The notes below the pieces were generated by a model. The model saw only the letters and a program-made list of their open reading frames with translations, had not been told where the DNA came from and searched no databases. Made by a program: the position numbers and the translations under genes. Source: Ignatzschineria sp. F8392 (GTDB lineage: Bacteria > Pseudomonadota > Gammaproteobacteria > Cardiobacteriales > Wohlfahrtiimonadaceae). Taken from it: 64,000 nt of DNA. Positions 1-9,413 of the stretch are shown in pieces; within the stretch, counting starts at the first letter, position 1, and the number at the start of each line of letters is the position of its first letter. Where the stretch lies: NCBI RefSeq assembly GCF_002252045.1, contig NZ_NEFF01000001.1:620001-684000 (forward strand), written 5' to 3'.

Positions 1-181
1 GCTTTGGATCAGTGGCAGGAAGATACCAAAGATCACTTCCCGGCAGTAAGCAATTTTTCATCGAACCTGTATTGGGGCAATGAAGGGTGATAATCTCGCC
101 TGAATCGAGTTCAACTTCTGCCAAAAAACGCTTATAGCGCCGAATCAGACGCCCTTTTGCTAAAGGTGGGGTAAATTTCAT
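1..181 (-). CDS. sfsA: SfsA family protein, 5' part (runs off window)
   Basis: The minus strand from an ATG at 181 reads [19 protein letters not shown], then a stretch ending in [16 protein letters not shown]. These are the conserved N-terminal OB-fold-like region and the CPNTGSM motif of the SfsA family (sugar fermentation stimulation protein homologue, a nuclease- or DNA-binding-like protein of unclear role). Only about 60 codons are present and the gene continues past position 1. It lies 56 bp downstream of the dnaE stop on the same strand, so the two could be co-transcribed. Confidence 0.85.
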   Translation of the reverse strand, partial: MKFTPPLAKGRLIRRYKRFLAEVELDSGEIITLHCPNTGSMKNCLLPGSDLWYLPATDPK

Positions 182-237
182 TGTTCACTCTCAATTTTTT
201 TAATAGATGTTTGCAACCTCTTTGAACGCTCCGTAGT

Positions 238-3200
238 TTAACGCTTCCGATAACCCACAGAGAGATCGATCTCATCATGATATTGCTGCTTTAAGCTCAC
301 AAGCAACTCATCATCGGCGATCACTTTCTCCTGCTGCATCTGTAACACACCGGCACTGCGGGGATTGTGGTATTTAAAGATCAGCTGTAAGCCCTTCTCA
401 TCATCACGATGTGGCATGAGCTTTTGGAAGATCTCCTGAACGGTTGTAAGGGAGAGGGGCCGGCGATTCTCGATAAGGATAAAGTGCCCGTGGCGCTCTC
501 GAACCTGTTTTAAGGTCTGTAATTCACTTACCCGAAGTGTCATGCAGTTATTGAATGAATCCCAGCTATGGCTGCCGCGGATAAAGAGAATAGTGTCGGG
601 TTCGATCTCTTCTCCCGCTTCATTGAGCGTTTCGATTGGCTCTTCAAAGAGTCTAAATTCAGCGCGTGCATGCCCATCATCGAGCACCACGAAAAACATC
701 TTCTTGCCTGCTTTGCTGATGCGCGTGTAGAAGGCGGTGACAAGGCCGGCGACGATCACATTATCTTCATTGCGAGAGTGATATTGTGGCTCCGGCATCG
801 CTTGTAGCGCCGTGAGCGTGGTATTGGCCACCTCTTTAATCTCCGCACGATATTGATCGATGGGATGCCCACTAAAGAAGAAGCCTAAGACCGATTTTTC
901 CGCATGGAGGAGCGCTGTCTCTGTTAAGGGCATTGCGCTTTGGAGCTGATATTGGGGCTCATCGCTCGGCTCATCACTAAAGAGACCAAAGATATCGCCC
1001 TGGCCACTATTCTCATTTTTACGATTTTGATCAGCAAGGCGAATCGCCTCTTCCATCGTGGCAAGAAGTTGTGCACGATAGGCCGCTCGCTCTTGAATAC
1101 TCTCTATCTCAGGATTGAGGCAGTCGAGTGCGCCGGCACGAATTAAAATATCGATCGCCCGTTTAGTGGTCTTTGAGAGATCGATTCTACGACAAAAATC
1201 GAAGAGATCGAGATAAGGACCATTCTCCTCCCGCTCCTCAATCAGCTGAAGTGCTGCCGCTTTCCCATACCCTTTGAGCGCGCCAAGACCATAGATAATC
1301 GCGCCTTCTCTATTGACGGTAAATTGATGATAGGAGTGATTGATGCTTGGGCGGATGATCGGAATCTTCATCGCCAAGACCTCTTCGATAATGATAATGA
1401 TCTTATCGGTATGATCGAGGTCGGCAGAGAGTACTGCCGCCATAAATTCCGGTGGATAGTGCTGCTTAAGGTAGGCGGTCTGATAGGAGAGAAGGGCATA
1501 AGCGGCGGAGTGAGATTTGTTAAATCCGTAGCCGGCAAATTTCTCCATCAAATCGAAGAGACGACCTGCTTTTTCACTATCAAAACCGAGGGTTTCCGCC
1601 CCTTGCATAAAGAGAGCGCGTTGCTTCTCCATCTCTTCGGGAAGCTTTTTCCCCATCGCTCGGCGAAGAAGGTCCGCCCCCCCTAAGCTATAATTCCCGA
1701 TAATCTGGGAGATCTGCATTACCTGCTCTTGGTAGACGATGACGCCGTAGGTGGGCTTTAAGACCGGTTCGAGCTCAGGGAAGGGGTAGATCACCTCTTC
1801 ACGCCCATGTTTACGGTTGATAAAGTCCTCTACCATCCCCGATTCTAGCGGCCCAGGGCGAAAGAGCGCCACAAGTGCGACAATATCTTCAAAGTTATCG
1901 GGCTGTAATCGGCGGAGAAGATCCTTCATCCCGCGTGATTCAAGTTGGAAGACAGAGGTGGTTTGGCACGCCTTTAAGAGCTCAAAGGTGGGTTTATCAT
2001 CGAGCGGTAAATCGTGCAGATCGATCGTCTCACCGCGATTATACGCAATATTCTTAATGGCCCAATCGATAATTGTCAGCGTGCGAAGCCCAAGAAAGTC
2101 AAATTTCACCAATCCTGCGGCTTCAATATCATCCTTATCATATTGGGTGACAAGCGCCGTGGAGCCCTCCTCACAGTAGAGCGGGGAGAAGTCGGTCAGT
2201 TTAGTCGGCGCAATGACAACACCGCCGGCATGGCGCCCCACCGATTTCGCTAAACCTTCGAGCTGTTTTGCCAGATCGATCAGAATCTTCACCTCTTCAT
2301 CTTGATGGTAGAGATCATGAAGCTCCGGCTCCTGCATCATCGCTTTTTCGAGGGTAATACCAATATCCATCGGAATCAGTTTCGCAATCCGATCGACAAA
2401 ACCGTAAGGATGCCCCAATGCGCGGCCAACATCACGAATCACCGCTTTTGCCGCCATCGTTCCATGGGTGGCGATCTGTGAGACCGCCTCCCGGCCATAG
2501 CGATTCGCAACATACTCAATCACGCGGTCACGCCCTTCCATACAGAAGTCGATATCGAAGTCCGGCATCGAGACCCGTTCGGGGTTTAAGAAGCGTTCAA
2601 AGAGGAGGTCATAGGGAAGGGGGTCAAGATCGGTAATCTTCAATGCCCAGGCAACCAGAGAGCCGGCTCCTGATCCGCGCCCGGGTCCCACGGGAATTTG
2701 ATGATCTTTCGCCCATTGAATAAAGTCAGCAACGATGAGGAAGTAGCCGGGGAACCCCATATTGTTGATCACATTGAGCTCAATATCGAGCCGCTCCCAG
2801 TAGTGTTGATTTGCTTCGCTCTGTTTGCCAATTCGCTCCTCTAAACCGCGATAGGACTCCGCCTTAAAATACTCCTCAATCGTCATCCCTTCCGGAATCG
2901 GGAAGGCCGGCAATTGTGGTTTATGGAGTGTTAAGGTGACATTACAGCGTTTGACAAGCTCGATACTATTTTCGATCGCATCGGGGAAGTCGGCAAAGAG
3001 CGCCTCCATCTCCTCAATGGAGCGAAGATACTGTTTAGGGGAGTAGTTCCGCGGACGATTGGGATCGAGCATTGAATAGCCCGATTGAATCGCGACACGA
3101 ACCTCATGCGCTTCAAACTCATCTTCTTGCATAAAGCGGACATCATTGAGCGCAATAAGTGGGAGATGATGCGCCTCAGCAAAGGGCGCTGCCATCTGGA

Positions 3201-3729
3201 TAAAGCGCTCATCATCTTGCTGCTCAAGGCGTTTGATACCGATATAGAGACGATCTTCTAAAAAAGCGGGATAGACACTCTGCAAAAAGCGTTCAGCCGC
3301 GGGAGCACCTTGATTGAGCAACTTCTGCCCAAAATGGCTCTCTTTGGCCATAATCACAATCAGACCTGCTTGATACTCCATCAGTTTCTCATGGGTAATA
3401 TAGGGGACCCCCCGAATCTGATGGTAGCGATAGCCGTAGCTTAAAAGCTCTGCTAAATTGAGGTATCCTTGATAATCTTGGGCAATCAAGGTGATACGAC
3501 CGACACTACTTTCTTCATCAATCACTAAGCAATCTGCCCCAAAGATCGGTTTAATCCCCGACTTGAGCGCTGTTTCATAAAACTTAATGGCGGCAAATTC
3601 ATTTCCAAGATCGGTCAGTGCTGCGGCACGCATCCCCATCTCCTTGAGCTTGGCAAAGAACGGCTTAATCCGAATTAAGCCATCAACCATCGAGAATTCT
3701 GTATGAAGATTAAAGTGGGTAAAGGTCAT
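238..3729 (-). CDS. dnaE: DNA polymerase III alpha subunit
   Basis: Replicative DNA polymerase catalytic subunit of about 1163 aa, matching the usual proteobacterial DnaE length of about 1160. It begins with a PHP domain (MTFTHFNLHTEFSMVDG). The polymerase core carries PDFDIDF, which holds two catalytic aspartates at about residue 405, and GPGRGSGAGSLVAW upstream of it. A late QGDIFGLF peptide fits the internal beta-clamp-binding motif. An OB-fold region and C-terminal tau-binding-like region follow. An ATG 20 codons further upstream (3789) is open, but the peptide it adds is unlike the family, whereas MTFTHFNLHT aligns with the canonical N-terminus. It is a housekeeping gene that marks the left border of the capsule locus and is transcribed away from it. 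Confidence 0.97.
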   Translation of the reverse strand: MTFTHFNLHTEFSMVDGLIRIKPFFAKLKEMGMRAAALTDLGNEFAAIKFYETALKSGIKPIFGADCLVIDEESSVGRITLIAQDYQGYLNLAELLSYGYRYHQIRGVPYITHEKLMEYQAGLIVIMAKESHFGQKLLNQGAPAAERFLQSVYPAFLEDRLYIGIKRLEQQDDERFIQMAAPFAEAHHLPLIALNDVRFMQEDEFEAHEVRVAIQSGYSMLDPNRPRNYSPKQYLRSIEEMEALFADFPDAIENSIELVKRCNVTLTLHKPQLPAFPIPEGMTIEEYFKAESYRGLEERIGKQSEANQHYWERLDIELNVINNMGFPGYFLIVADFIQWAKDHQIPVGPGRGSGAGSLVAWALKITDLDPLPYDLLFERFLNPERVSMPDFDIDFCMEGRDRVIEYVANRYGREAVSQIATHGTMAAKAVIRDVGRALGHPYGFVDRIAKLIPMDIGITLEKAMMQEPELHDLYHQDEEVKILIDLAKQLEGLAKSVGRHAGGVVIAPTKLTDFSPLYCEEGSTALVTQYDKDDIEAAGLVKFDFLGLRTLTIIDWAIKNIAYNRGETIDLHDLPLDDKPTFELLKACQTTSVFQLESRGMKDLLRRLQPDNFEDIVALVALFRPGPLESGMVEDFINRKHGREEVIYPFPELEPVLKPTYGVIVYQEQVMQISQIIGNYSLGGADLLRRAMGKKLPEEMEKQRALFMQGAETLGFDSEKAGRLFDLMEKFAGYGFNKSHSAAYALLSYQTAYLKQHYPPEFMAAVLSADLDHTDKIIIIIEEVLAMKIPIIRPSINHSYHQFTVNREGAIIYGLGALKGYGKAAALQLIEEREENGPYLDLFDFCRRIDLSKTTKRAIDILIRAGALDCLNPEIESIQERAAYRAQLLATMEEAIRLADQNRKNENSGQGDIFGLFSDEPSDEPQYQLQSAMPLTETALLHAEKSVLGFFFSGHPIDQYRAEIKEVANTTLTALQAMPEPQYHSRNEDNVIVAGLVTAFYTRISKAGKKMFFVVLDDGHARAEFRLFEEPIETLNEAGEEIEPDTILFIRGSHSWDSFNNCMTLRVSELQTLKQVRERHGHFILIENRRPLSLTTVQEIFQKLMPHRDDEKGLQLIFKYHNPRSAGVLQMQQEKVIADDELLVSLKQQYHDEIDLSVGYRKR

Positions 3730-3926
3730 AAATATCTGCTTCACTAATTTGCAAAAAGAGTAGGGAAAAATGATACCACATTCATACACTTTGAGCGGGA
3801 TCGATGCTGCTCATTCGATCAAATCAAACGGTCGCTCTCAATAACCTGCGGAAACAACTTCAAAGATAATCGCGTTAAAGATATCTGATGATTATTCAAT
3901 AATTATCATATAATAAGGAATTTATT

Positions 3927-3955
3927 TTGGTGTTCGTTTTCGATTGATGTATGAT
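3927..3955 (+). promoter_or_regulatory. candidate sigma70 promoter for the capsule export genes
   Basis: TTGGTG (3927-3932) and TATGAT (3950-3955) are separated by 17 bp. A start near 3962 would give a leader of about 165 nt containing the 12-bp tandem repeats. The -10 is good and the -35 is weak. Another TATAAT at 3909-3914 lacks a convincing -35. Assignment is by eye only. Confidence 0.35.
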
Positions 3956-3970
3956 ACGGGCGCCTATTGT

Positions 3971-4072
3971 TAGAGCAACTAATAGAGCAACTAATAGCTC
4001 AATGATAGAGCCTCGATCGCCCAGTGATAGCGTCATTGATAGCGTCATTGATAACGCCATTGATAGCACTAT
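3971..4072 (+). repeat. two blocks of 12-bp tandem repeats in the kpsS leader
   Basis: TAGAGCAACTAA occurs twice in tandem (3971-3994). After a short spacer, the unit TGATAGCGTCAT occurs in four tandem copies (4025-4072); the first two are identical, the third differs at two positions and the fourth is more degenerate. They lie between the likely promoter and the kpsS start codon at 4127. Copy-number change by slippage would alter leader length or spacing without affecting a reading frame. Confidence 0.8.
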
Positions 4073-4126
4073 TGGGTAGGCAGAATGAGCAGATAAAATC
4101 TATCGGTGATAGAGCGAATATAAAAT

Positions 4127-5506
4127 ATGAAATATCTCCACGGTAGATGGAGGGGCAGAGAAGGATTGTTTGTGGTCGCAGAGAGAGAACAGCAGGGCAG
4201 TCAGCCGATTGAGATCAGACACTACTGGGATGAGTTCCTAGCGGGGAGTGAGCGTATTCTCTTTCTCCAGGGACCGATCGGGCCCTATTTCTTCCATCTT
4301 GCGACACATCTAGAGCAGGCGGGCGGAAAGCGCTGCTATAAGATCAATTTTAATGGTGGCGATCTCTACTACTATCCGCTCAAAAATAGGAGAAAGGGTG
4401 CAACTTGGAACTATAGCGGTAGCGTCTCCCAATTTAAAGAATCACTTAAAGCGCACTTGATAGACGAGAAGATCGATACCGTTGTCTGTTTTGGCGATGA
4501 GCGCATCTATCACCAAATTGCGCGAGATCTTGTGCATGAGCTCAATCAAGAAGGAATTACACCTGCGCTCACTTTTTGGGCGTTTGAAGAGGGTTATCTG
4601 CGGCCGCACTATATCACCTTTGAAAAGTGGGGCGTCAATTACAATAGCCGTATTAATCGTAATACCGAGAGCTACCGACAATTTACCGACTTTACCGAAG
4701 TAGATGATCTTGAAAAGGATCTTAATAAAGGGGTCGTCCCCGTTGCCGCCGGCTTTTGGCGCCGAGCAAAGATCGCAATGCGCTACTATAAAGCGATGCG
4801 TGATCAGCGGCGACAATTTCCCCACTATCGCCACCATCGAGAGACGCGATTGCATGTCTACGCCTATGCCTGGCTCCTTGCCGGCTGGCGAAACTTGCGT
4901 TATCGGCGACGTGATCATCAGATAGCTAAAGCGATGGAAGAGGGGCGCTATGGCGATTTCTTTCTCTTCCCCTTGCAGGTGCATAATGATAGCCAGATTA
5001 TCCAACATGGGCGGGGAAAGCGGGTGCCTGAATATATTCGGCAAGTGATCGCCTCCTTTGGGCAATATGCAAAGCCAGAGGATCGCTTAGTGATTAAACA
5101 TCATCCGATGGATCGGGGGTTTAATCATTATGGTGCGCTGATTGAGCGCCTTGCAAAGCGCTATAAGGTGGAAGATCGGGTCGATTATCTCTTTGAGATC
5201 CCGATGCCTATTCTCCTTCGAGCGACAAAAGGGGTTGTGGTGGTCAATAGTACCAGTGGGCTTTCTGCATTGATCCATAATCTTCCCGTCAAGGTGATTG
5301 GTGATGCGCATTACGATAATCCTTATTTAACGAATCAATGTTCATTAGGTGCTTTTTGGCAACAGTGTCGGGCACCGAATAGCCAATATGTGAAACGTTA
5401 TCTCTACGCTTTAAAGTTTAAGAGTCAGATGAATGGGAGTTTCTATTATGAGGAGCAATTAATGATGCCGGCGGTAAAATTTTCCGACTCCGACTCTAAA
5501 TTTTGA
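4127..5506 (+). CDS. kpsS: capsule polysaccharide beta-Kdo transferase KpsS
   Basis: KpsS/LipB-type cytoplasmic glycosyltransferase, which adds the first beta-Kdo to the phosphatidylglycerol anchor in ABC-transporter-dependent capsules. Visible hallmarks are LFLQGPIGPYF (about residues 45-55), KINFNGGD (72-79), FEEGYLRPHYIT (153-164), VIKHHPMDRG (about 320) and VVVVNSTSGLSALI (about 370), in the order typical of KpsS. At 459 aa it is longer than Escherichia coli KpsS (about 390 aa). The extra length is mainly at the N-terminus, and the ribosome binding site ahead of the ATG is weak, so an internal start cannot be excluded. It is the first gene of the export block, and its functional partner KpsC is encoded three times further downstream. 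Confidence 0.9.
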   Translation: MKYLHGRWRGREGLFVVAEREQQGSQPIEIRHYWDEFLAGSERILFLQGPIGPYFFHLATHLEQAGGKRCYKINFNGGDLYYYPLKNRRKGATWNYSGSVSQFKESLKAHLIDEKIDTVVCFGDERIYHQIARDLVHELNQEGITPALTFWAFEEGYLRPHYITFEKWGVNYNSRINRNTESYRQFTDFTEVDDLEKDLNKGVVPVAAGFWRRAKIAMRYYKAMRDQRRQFPHYRHHRETRLHVYAYAWLLAGWRNLRYRRRDHQIAKAMEEGRYGDFFLFPLQVHNDSQIIQHGRGKRVPEYIRQVIASFGQYAKPEDRLVIKHHPMDRGFNHYGALIERLAKRYKVEDRVDYLFEIPMPILLRATKGVVVVNSTSGLSALIHNLPVKVIGDAHYDNPYLTNQCSLGAFWQQCRAPNSQYVKRYLYALKFKSQMNGSFYYEEQLMMPAVKFSDSDSKF

Positions 5507-5659
5507 TACTATCTATGAACGATTTTGTCAGAAGCATCGTCTGCTTTTTTGGCAAAAAAGCGGTAGAGGTCAAGAGATCATCAAGAGATCATGTTAAAAA
5601 CCAAGATCGAATCGCTATCTCCTTAACCGGAAGAGCCTCTTTATAAAGTATGTCAAAGT

Positions 5660-6775
5660 ATGTCTAAAAAAATAAAATCGATTTTAAGTAACAAACTTTT
5701 TGTCGCGATTGTGATCGCGCCCTTTCTTATCTCGCTACTCTACTTAACGATTTTAGCGGCGAATCGCTATGTCAGCTCGGCGCAGATTGTTGTACGCCAA
5801 CAAGAGAGTGGGCAACAGGCGGGGCTTCCCGGGCTTGCGATGTTGATGGGGGCGGTAGATCCCGTCTCGCGGGAAGATACGCTCTATCTGAAAGAGTATA
5901 TTGTCTCGCATGATATGTTGCGGATACTCGATGAGAAGCTCAATTGGAGTGAGCATTATGCCGGCAGATGGTACGATCCGCTCTACGATATCGCGATCGA
6001 TGCCCCCTTAGAGGATAAGCTAAAATTTTATCAGCGGATGGTAAGCACCCATTATGATGAGACAACGGGGCTTTTGCAGGTGGAAGTGGCCGCTTTTGCC
6101 CCCGATTATGCGAAACGCGTTTTAGAAGAGATCATGGTGCAAAGTGAGATCTTTGTGAACAATATCACCCGCTCCATGGCGGACGAACAGCTCGCCTTTG
6201 CCCAAAGGGAGCTCGGCGCTGCGACCGATCGTTATGAGAATAAGCAGGCAGAATTGGTCGCCTTCCAGAATCAATACAATATCTTTAATGCCGAAGTGAC
6301 GGCAGAATCGCTGACACAAATTGTGGCGAGCTTAGAATCTGCCATCGTCACAGAAAAGGCGCGTCTTAATGGTTTAAAATCGCGCCTCTCTCACAATGCG
6401 CCGCAGATTAAAGCGCAAGAGAATAAGATCAATGCGCTTATCAAGCAGCTTGAAGCAGAGCAGCGCAAAATTACCACAAGTGAGATTACCGAAGATGATC
6501 TTCTCAATACCATCGCCTTTGAGTATCGCCGGCTACAGGTCGATCTCTTAGTGGCAGAGGAGTTCTATAAAACGAGCTTAGCGGTGGTCGAGAATGCGAA
6601 ACTAGAGACGATTAAAAATATCCGCAGCCTGATCGCTGTGGTAAAACCCAATTTACCGGAAGAGGCGAGTTATCCGCGCCGAATCTATAATTTAATGACC
6701 ATTTTAATTGTGTTACTCCTACTCTATGGCGTTAGCCGTTTTGTAATCGCTTCGATCAATGATCATCGTGAATAG
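5660..6775 (+). CDS. kpsE: capsule export inner-membrane protein (KpsE/CtrB/BexC family)
   Basis: Polysaccharide co-polymerase-3 type periplasmic adaptor of 371 aa. It has an N-terminal membrane segment (about residues 14-34), a long periplasmic part with coiled coil (about 170-300, Glu/Lys/Gln rich) and a C-terminal membrane segment (about 345-365). The peptide YLKEYIVSHDML and a Pro-rich motif just before the second membrane helix (KPNLPEEASYPRR) are typical of KpsE/CtrB/BexC. It bridges the KpsMT transporter and the outer-membrane channel. Start: ATG at 5660; an ATG 10 bp upstream opens only a five-codon frame. It is 153 bp after kpsS and in the same direction. Confidence 0.92.
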   Translation: MSKKIKSILSNKLFVAIVIAPFLISLLYLTILAANRYVSSAQIVVRQQESGQQAGLPGLAMLMGAVDPVSREDTLYLKEYIVSHDMLRILDEKLNWSEHYAGRWYDPLYDIAIDAPLEDKLKFYQRMVSTHYDETTGLLQVEVAAFAPDYAKRVLEEIMVQSEIFVNNITRSMADEQLAFAQRELGAATDRYENKQAELVAFQNQYNIFNAEVTAESLTQIVASLESAIVTEKARLNGLKSRLSHNAPQIKAQENKINALIKQLEAEQRKITTSEITEDDLLNTIAFEYRRLQVDLLVAEEFYKTSLAVVENAKLETIKNIRSLIAVVKPNLPEEASYPRRIYNLMTILIVLLLLYGVSRFVIASINDHRE

Positions 6776-6950
6776 CGATCGCGCTTAAAATCAAGATCCA
6801 ACGGGAAGATCTCATTGGAAGAGGCGATGGGAAGATGTGATCACCGTAGTGAAAAGCGCGCTAGCAATTGCACATGGGACTAGAACGGATGAGCCGAAGT
6901 TGAGAGTAACCCTAATCAATAAGATCCTAACGACACACTGAGGTTGTTTA

Positions 6951-8105
6951 ATGATGAATATGATAAAAGATCAACCGATACGCCAACTATTGCGTATCTC
7001 CACCATTGTGATGCCGCTCCTGCTTGCCGGCTGTTCCGGCGTGATCTCTGCATCAGGGCCGGGCGCCTCCTCCATTATCAATCAACAAGATCAGATGACG
7101 GAAGAGGGGCCAAAAATTGTGGGCGGTTATGAGTTTATTGAGCTCAAGCCGGCCACCATCGCCCAATATATGCGCCCAAAGAGCACAAAGCTCAATACCG
7201 CCATTAGTAAACCCACCGTTCCCGATCTTCGTTTAACACCGGGGGATGTGATCAGTGTCATGATCTCCGATAGTGCCGAAGATGGCGCGCTCTTTGCGCC
7301 ACTCTCTGCCGGCGGCACCACCTTCAATAAGGTGCGCTTAAGCCGAAATGGCACTATCTCCCTCCCTTATGTCGGTATTGTGAATCTCAATGGTTTAACA
7401 ACAACTCAGGCAGAAGCAAAAATTCAAGAGCAATTGAAGAAGTTTGTCACCGACCCACAAGTCTTCCTCAATATTACTGGGGATCTTGGCGGTTCTGTTC
7501 TGGTGGCGGGGGATGTTAATAAACCTGGGCGCTTCTCGACATTAGAAGGGCCTTTGACGATTCTTGATGCCGTCAATCTTGCCGGCGGACCCAAATCAGA
7601 ACCCTATCTTGTGGATGTGGTGATTCGTAATGGCCGTAATGTGACCCGTTATAACTATGCCGATCTCTTAAATGGGCTCAATCATCCGATTGCCGCTAAT
7701 AGTGAAGTGGTGGTCGAACGTGCTAAGCAACGCTTTGTGGCGATGGGTGCGGTGAATAAGCCAGGGCTTCATGATTTCCCCTCACGCAATCCGAGCCTGC
7801 TCGATGTCTTAGGGACAATCGGCGGCTTGAGCGATCAAAAGGCCAATGCCACCGGCGTCTTTATCTTTAGGCTATCGGACGGCACCACCTTTGATGCCGC
7901 AACCAATACCATCACGGCTAAAGAGAAACCGCGCGTCTTCCAACTCAATATGAAAGACCCCACCTCGCTCTTTGTTGCGCAACAATTTTTAGTACAACCA
8001 GAAGATGCGATCTATGTCACTAACGCAGGAACCTATGAATTCCAGAAGTTAATCGCCCCGATCTTTCAGGTCTTGCTCTTAGGGAATAGTGTCAATAATC
8101 TCTAA
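6951..8105 (+). CDS. outer-membrane polysaccharide export lipoprotein (BexD/CtrA/KpsD type)
   Basis: Outer-membrane polysaccharide export (OPX/Wza superfamily) protein. An N-terminal lipoprotein signal peptide ends in LLLAGC, so the mature protein begins at a lipidated Cys. A Poly_export domain (LTPGDVISVMI, then RLSRNGTISLPYVGIV) is followed by SLBB-type repeats (VLVAGDVNKPGRFSTLEGP and VAMGAVNKPGLHDFP). At 384 aa it is close to BexD/CtrA/Wza and much shorter than Escherichia coli KpsD (about 558 aa), so I leave the symbol empty. GAGG sits 7-10 bases before the ATG at 6951; the second ATG (6954) is equally possible. A strong terminator follows at 8204. Confidence 0.93.
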   Translation: MMNMIKDQPIRQLLRISTIVMPLLLAGCSGVISASGPGASSIINQQDQMTEEGPKIVGGYEFIELKPATIAQYMRPKSTKLNTAISKPTVPDLRLTPGDVISVMISDSAEDGALFAPLSAGGTTFNKVRLSRNGTISLPYVGIVNLNGLTTTQAEAKIQEQLKKFVTDPQVFLNITGDLGGSVLVAGDVNKPGRFSTLEGPLTILDAVNLAGGPKSEPYLVDVVIRNGRNVTRYNYADLLNGLNHPIAANSEVVVERAKQRFVAMGAVNKPGLHDFPSRNPSLLDVLGTIGGLSDQKANATGVFIFRLSDGTTFDAATNTITAKEKPRVFQLNMKDPTSLFVAQQFLVQPEDAIYVTNAGTYEFQKLIAPIFQVLLLGNSVNNL

Positions 8106-8203
8106 TCATATCTCTGATCATCGCGAGTGAGCGCTAGTAGCACTTTCTCTGTTGAGGTTTTTTAAAGTCACCCGCAAGCCAACACGCATAAAGAAGAACG
8201 ATT

Positions 8204-8238
8204 GAGCGATAGCATTAACTAACCCTATCGCTCTTTTT
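8204..8238 (+). terminator. rho-independent terminator after the export lipoprotein gene
   Basis: GAGCGATAG (8204-8212) pairs perfectly with CTATCGCTC (8225-8233) across a 12-nt loop and is followed by TTTTT. It separates the kpsS-kpsE-lipoprotein unit from kpsM. Confidence 0.88.
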
Positions 8239-8254
8239 ATTGGGCTTTAATAAA

Positions 8255-8303
8255 AATACGATTTTTGAATACGGTTTTGAATACGGTTTTGAATGCGATT
8301 TTG
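8255..8303 (+). repeat. 12-bp tandem repeats upstream of kpsM
   Basis: The unit AATACGGTTTTG occurs as two identical 12-bp copies (8268-8291). It is flanked by a 13-bp variant before (8255-8267) and a 12-bp variant after (8292-8303). The array lies in the 380-bp gap between the terminator and kpsM, upstream of a candidate promoter. The remainder of the gap (8304-8618) is AT-rich with no gene visible. Confidence 0.8.
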
Positions 8304-8448
8304 AATATAGATTTATAAAGTTTTACTTTATATAGGTTTTTATAGAGGTCTTTAATATTATTTAATAGGCGCATAAGATCATGTTGGTATCAGAAGCCAT
8401 CATTCGTTATAAGTGACTATAAAGATCAAGCTTCTTGATAATTATCGA

Positions 8449-8477
8449 TTAATAAGTTGATTCATTTGTAGTACAAT
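8449..8477 (+). promoter_or_regulatory. candidate sigma70 promoter for kpsMT
   Basis: TTAATA (8449-8454) and TACAAT (8472-8477) are spaced 17 bp apart, about 140 bp ahead of kpsM. Both boxes match consensus moderately. Assigned by eye. Confidence 0.35.
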
Positions 8478-8618
8478 GTTGCGATTATATTCCCCGCGTT
8501 ATAGATGCGGGATAAATTAAGGCGCCTATATCACAAGCGGCGGTTTAATTTGGATCGGTATATTTTTATAATTATAAAATCCAATGTAATGGATTGAGAG
8601 ATCAGATAAGAGGAGAAG

Positions 8619-9413
8619 ATGAGTTCCATATCCCGAAGAAGTCCTTGGCAAATCATGCAAGATGTCCTCTTTGCTCTCGTGCTGCGCGAATATCTCACCC
8701 GCTTTGGGAGTCGCCGAATGGGCGCTTTCTGGATGCTCTTTGAGCCGATGGCTCATATGGGAGTGATGATCTTCATCTTCACCGTCATTCGTGCACGCTC
8801 CGTCCCTGGGATGGATTACCCCATGTTCTTCTTAACCGGGATGCTCCCCTTCTTCCTGATGCGCAATATCATCTTTAAATTGATGGATGCCATTGGTGCT
8901 AACCGAGCGCTCTTTGCTTACCCTAATATCAAAATTTTTGATACCTATGTTGCTCGGGTTCTTGTAGAGCTTTCACTTTCAAGTATGATTTACGGGATTT
9001 TTATTTTTATTTTTGGTTTTTGGGTTGGTTACGATGTTGCTGTCGCTTATCCGCTAGAATGGCTCTACTCCCTCTTGATCGGCATTCTCTTTGCTTTTGG
9101 CTTGGGGATTATATTTTCTGTTGTAACTATCGTTCTTCCAAATGCAAAGAGCTTTATTCGTATCATGTTTTTGCCGATCTATTTGATTTCTGGTGTTATA
9201 TTCCCATTGTGGATTATTCCTCAGCAGTATCTCCCTTGGATATTATGGAATCCATTTGCGCATATAATCAGTAATATTCGTGAATCTGTATTTGTAACTT
9301 ACCCAGTGATCCCAGGTGTTAGCCAAAGCTATCCCTTCATCTGTACAGTTATTGTTCTTTTTGTGGGGTTAGGGCTCTATCGTATTCGCCGGCAGAGGTT
9401 GTTAGTGAAATGA
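8619..9413 (+). CDS. kpsM: capsule ABC transporter permease KpsM
   Basis: ABC-2 type permease of 264 aa with about six hydrophobic segments, the standard size for KpsM/BexB/CtrC. The N-terminal VLREYLTRFGSRRMGAFW and later GMLPFFLMRNI peptides are characteristic of the family. It exports the lipid-linked capsule across the inner membrane as a dimer with KpsT. GAGGAGAAG immediately precedes the ATG, a strong ribosome binding site. Its last four bases overlap the start of kpsT (ATGA), so translation is coupled. Confidence 0.95.
   Translation: MSSISRRSPWQIMQDVLFALVLREYLTRFGSRRMGAFWMLFEPMAHMGVMIFIFTVIRARSVPGMDYPMFFLTGMLPFFLMRNIIFKLMDAIGANRALFAYPNIKIFDTYVARVLVELSLSSMIYGIFIFIFGFWVGYDVAVAYPLEWLYSLLIGILFAFGLGIIFSVVTIVLPNAKSFIRIMFLPIYLISGVIFPLWIIPQQYLPWILWNPFAHIISNIRESVFVTYPVIPGVSQSYPFICTVIVLFVGLGLYRIRRQRLLVK

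Noticed and set aside
1324-1686. 120-codon plus-strand frame opposite dnaE, and several others between 540 and 2640
   Set aside because: Reverse-strand shadows of dnaE, whose protein is unambiguous.
4416-4427. GCGGTAGCGTCT resembling the ops element of RfaH-controlled operons; GGCGGTAG also at 5851
   Set aside because: Both lie deep inside coding sequence (kpsS and kpsE), not in a leader, and no JUMPstart context surrounds them. Eight- to eleven-base matches of this kind are expected by chance.
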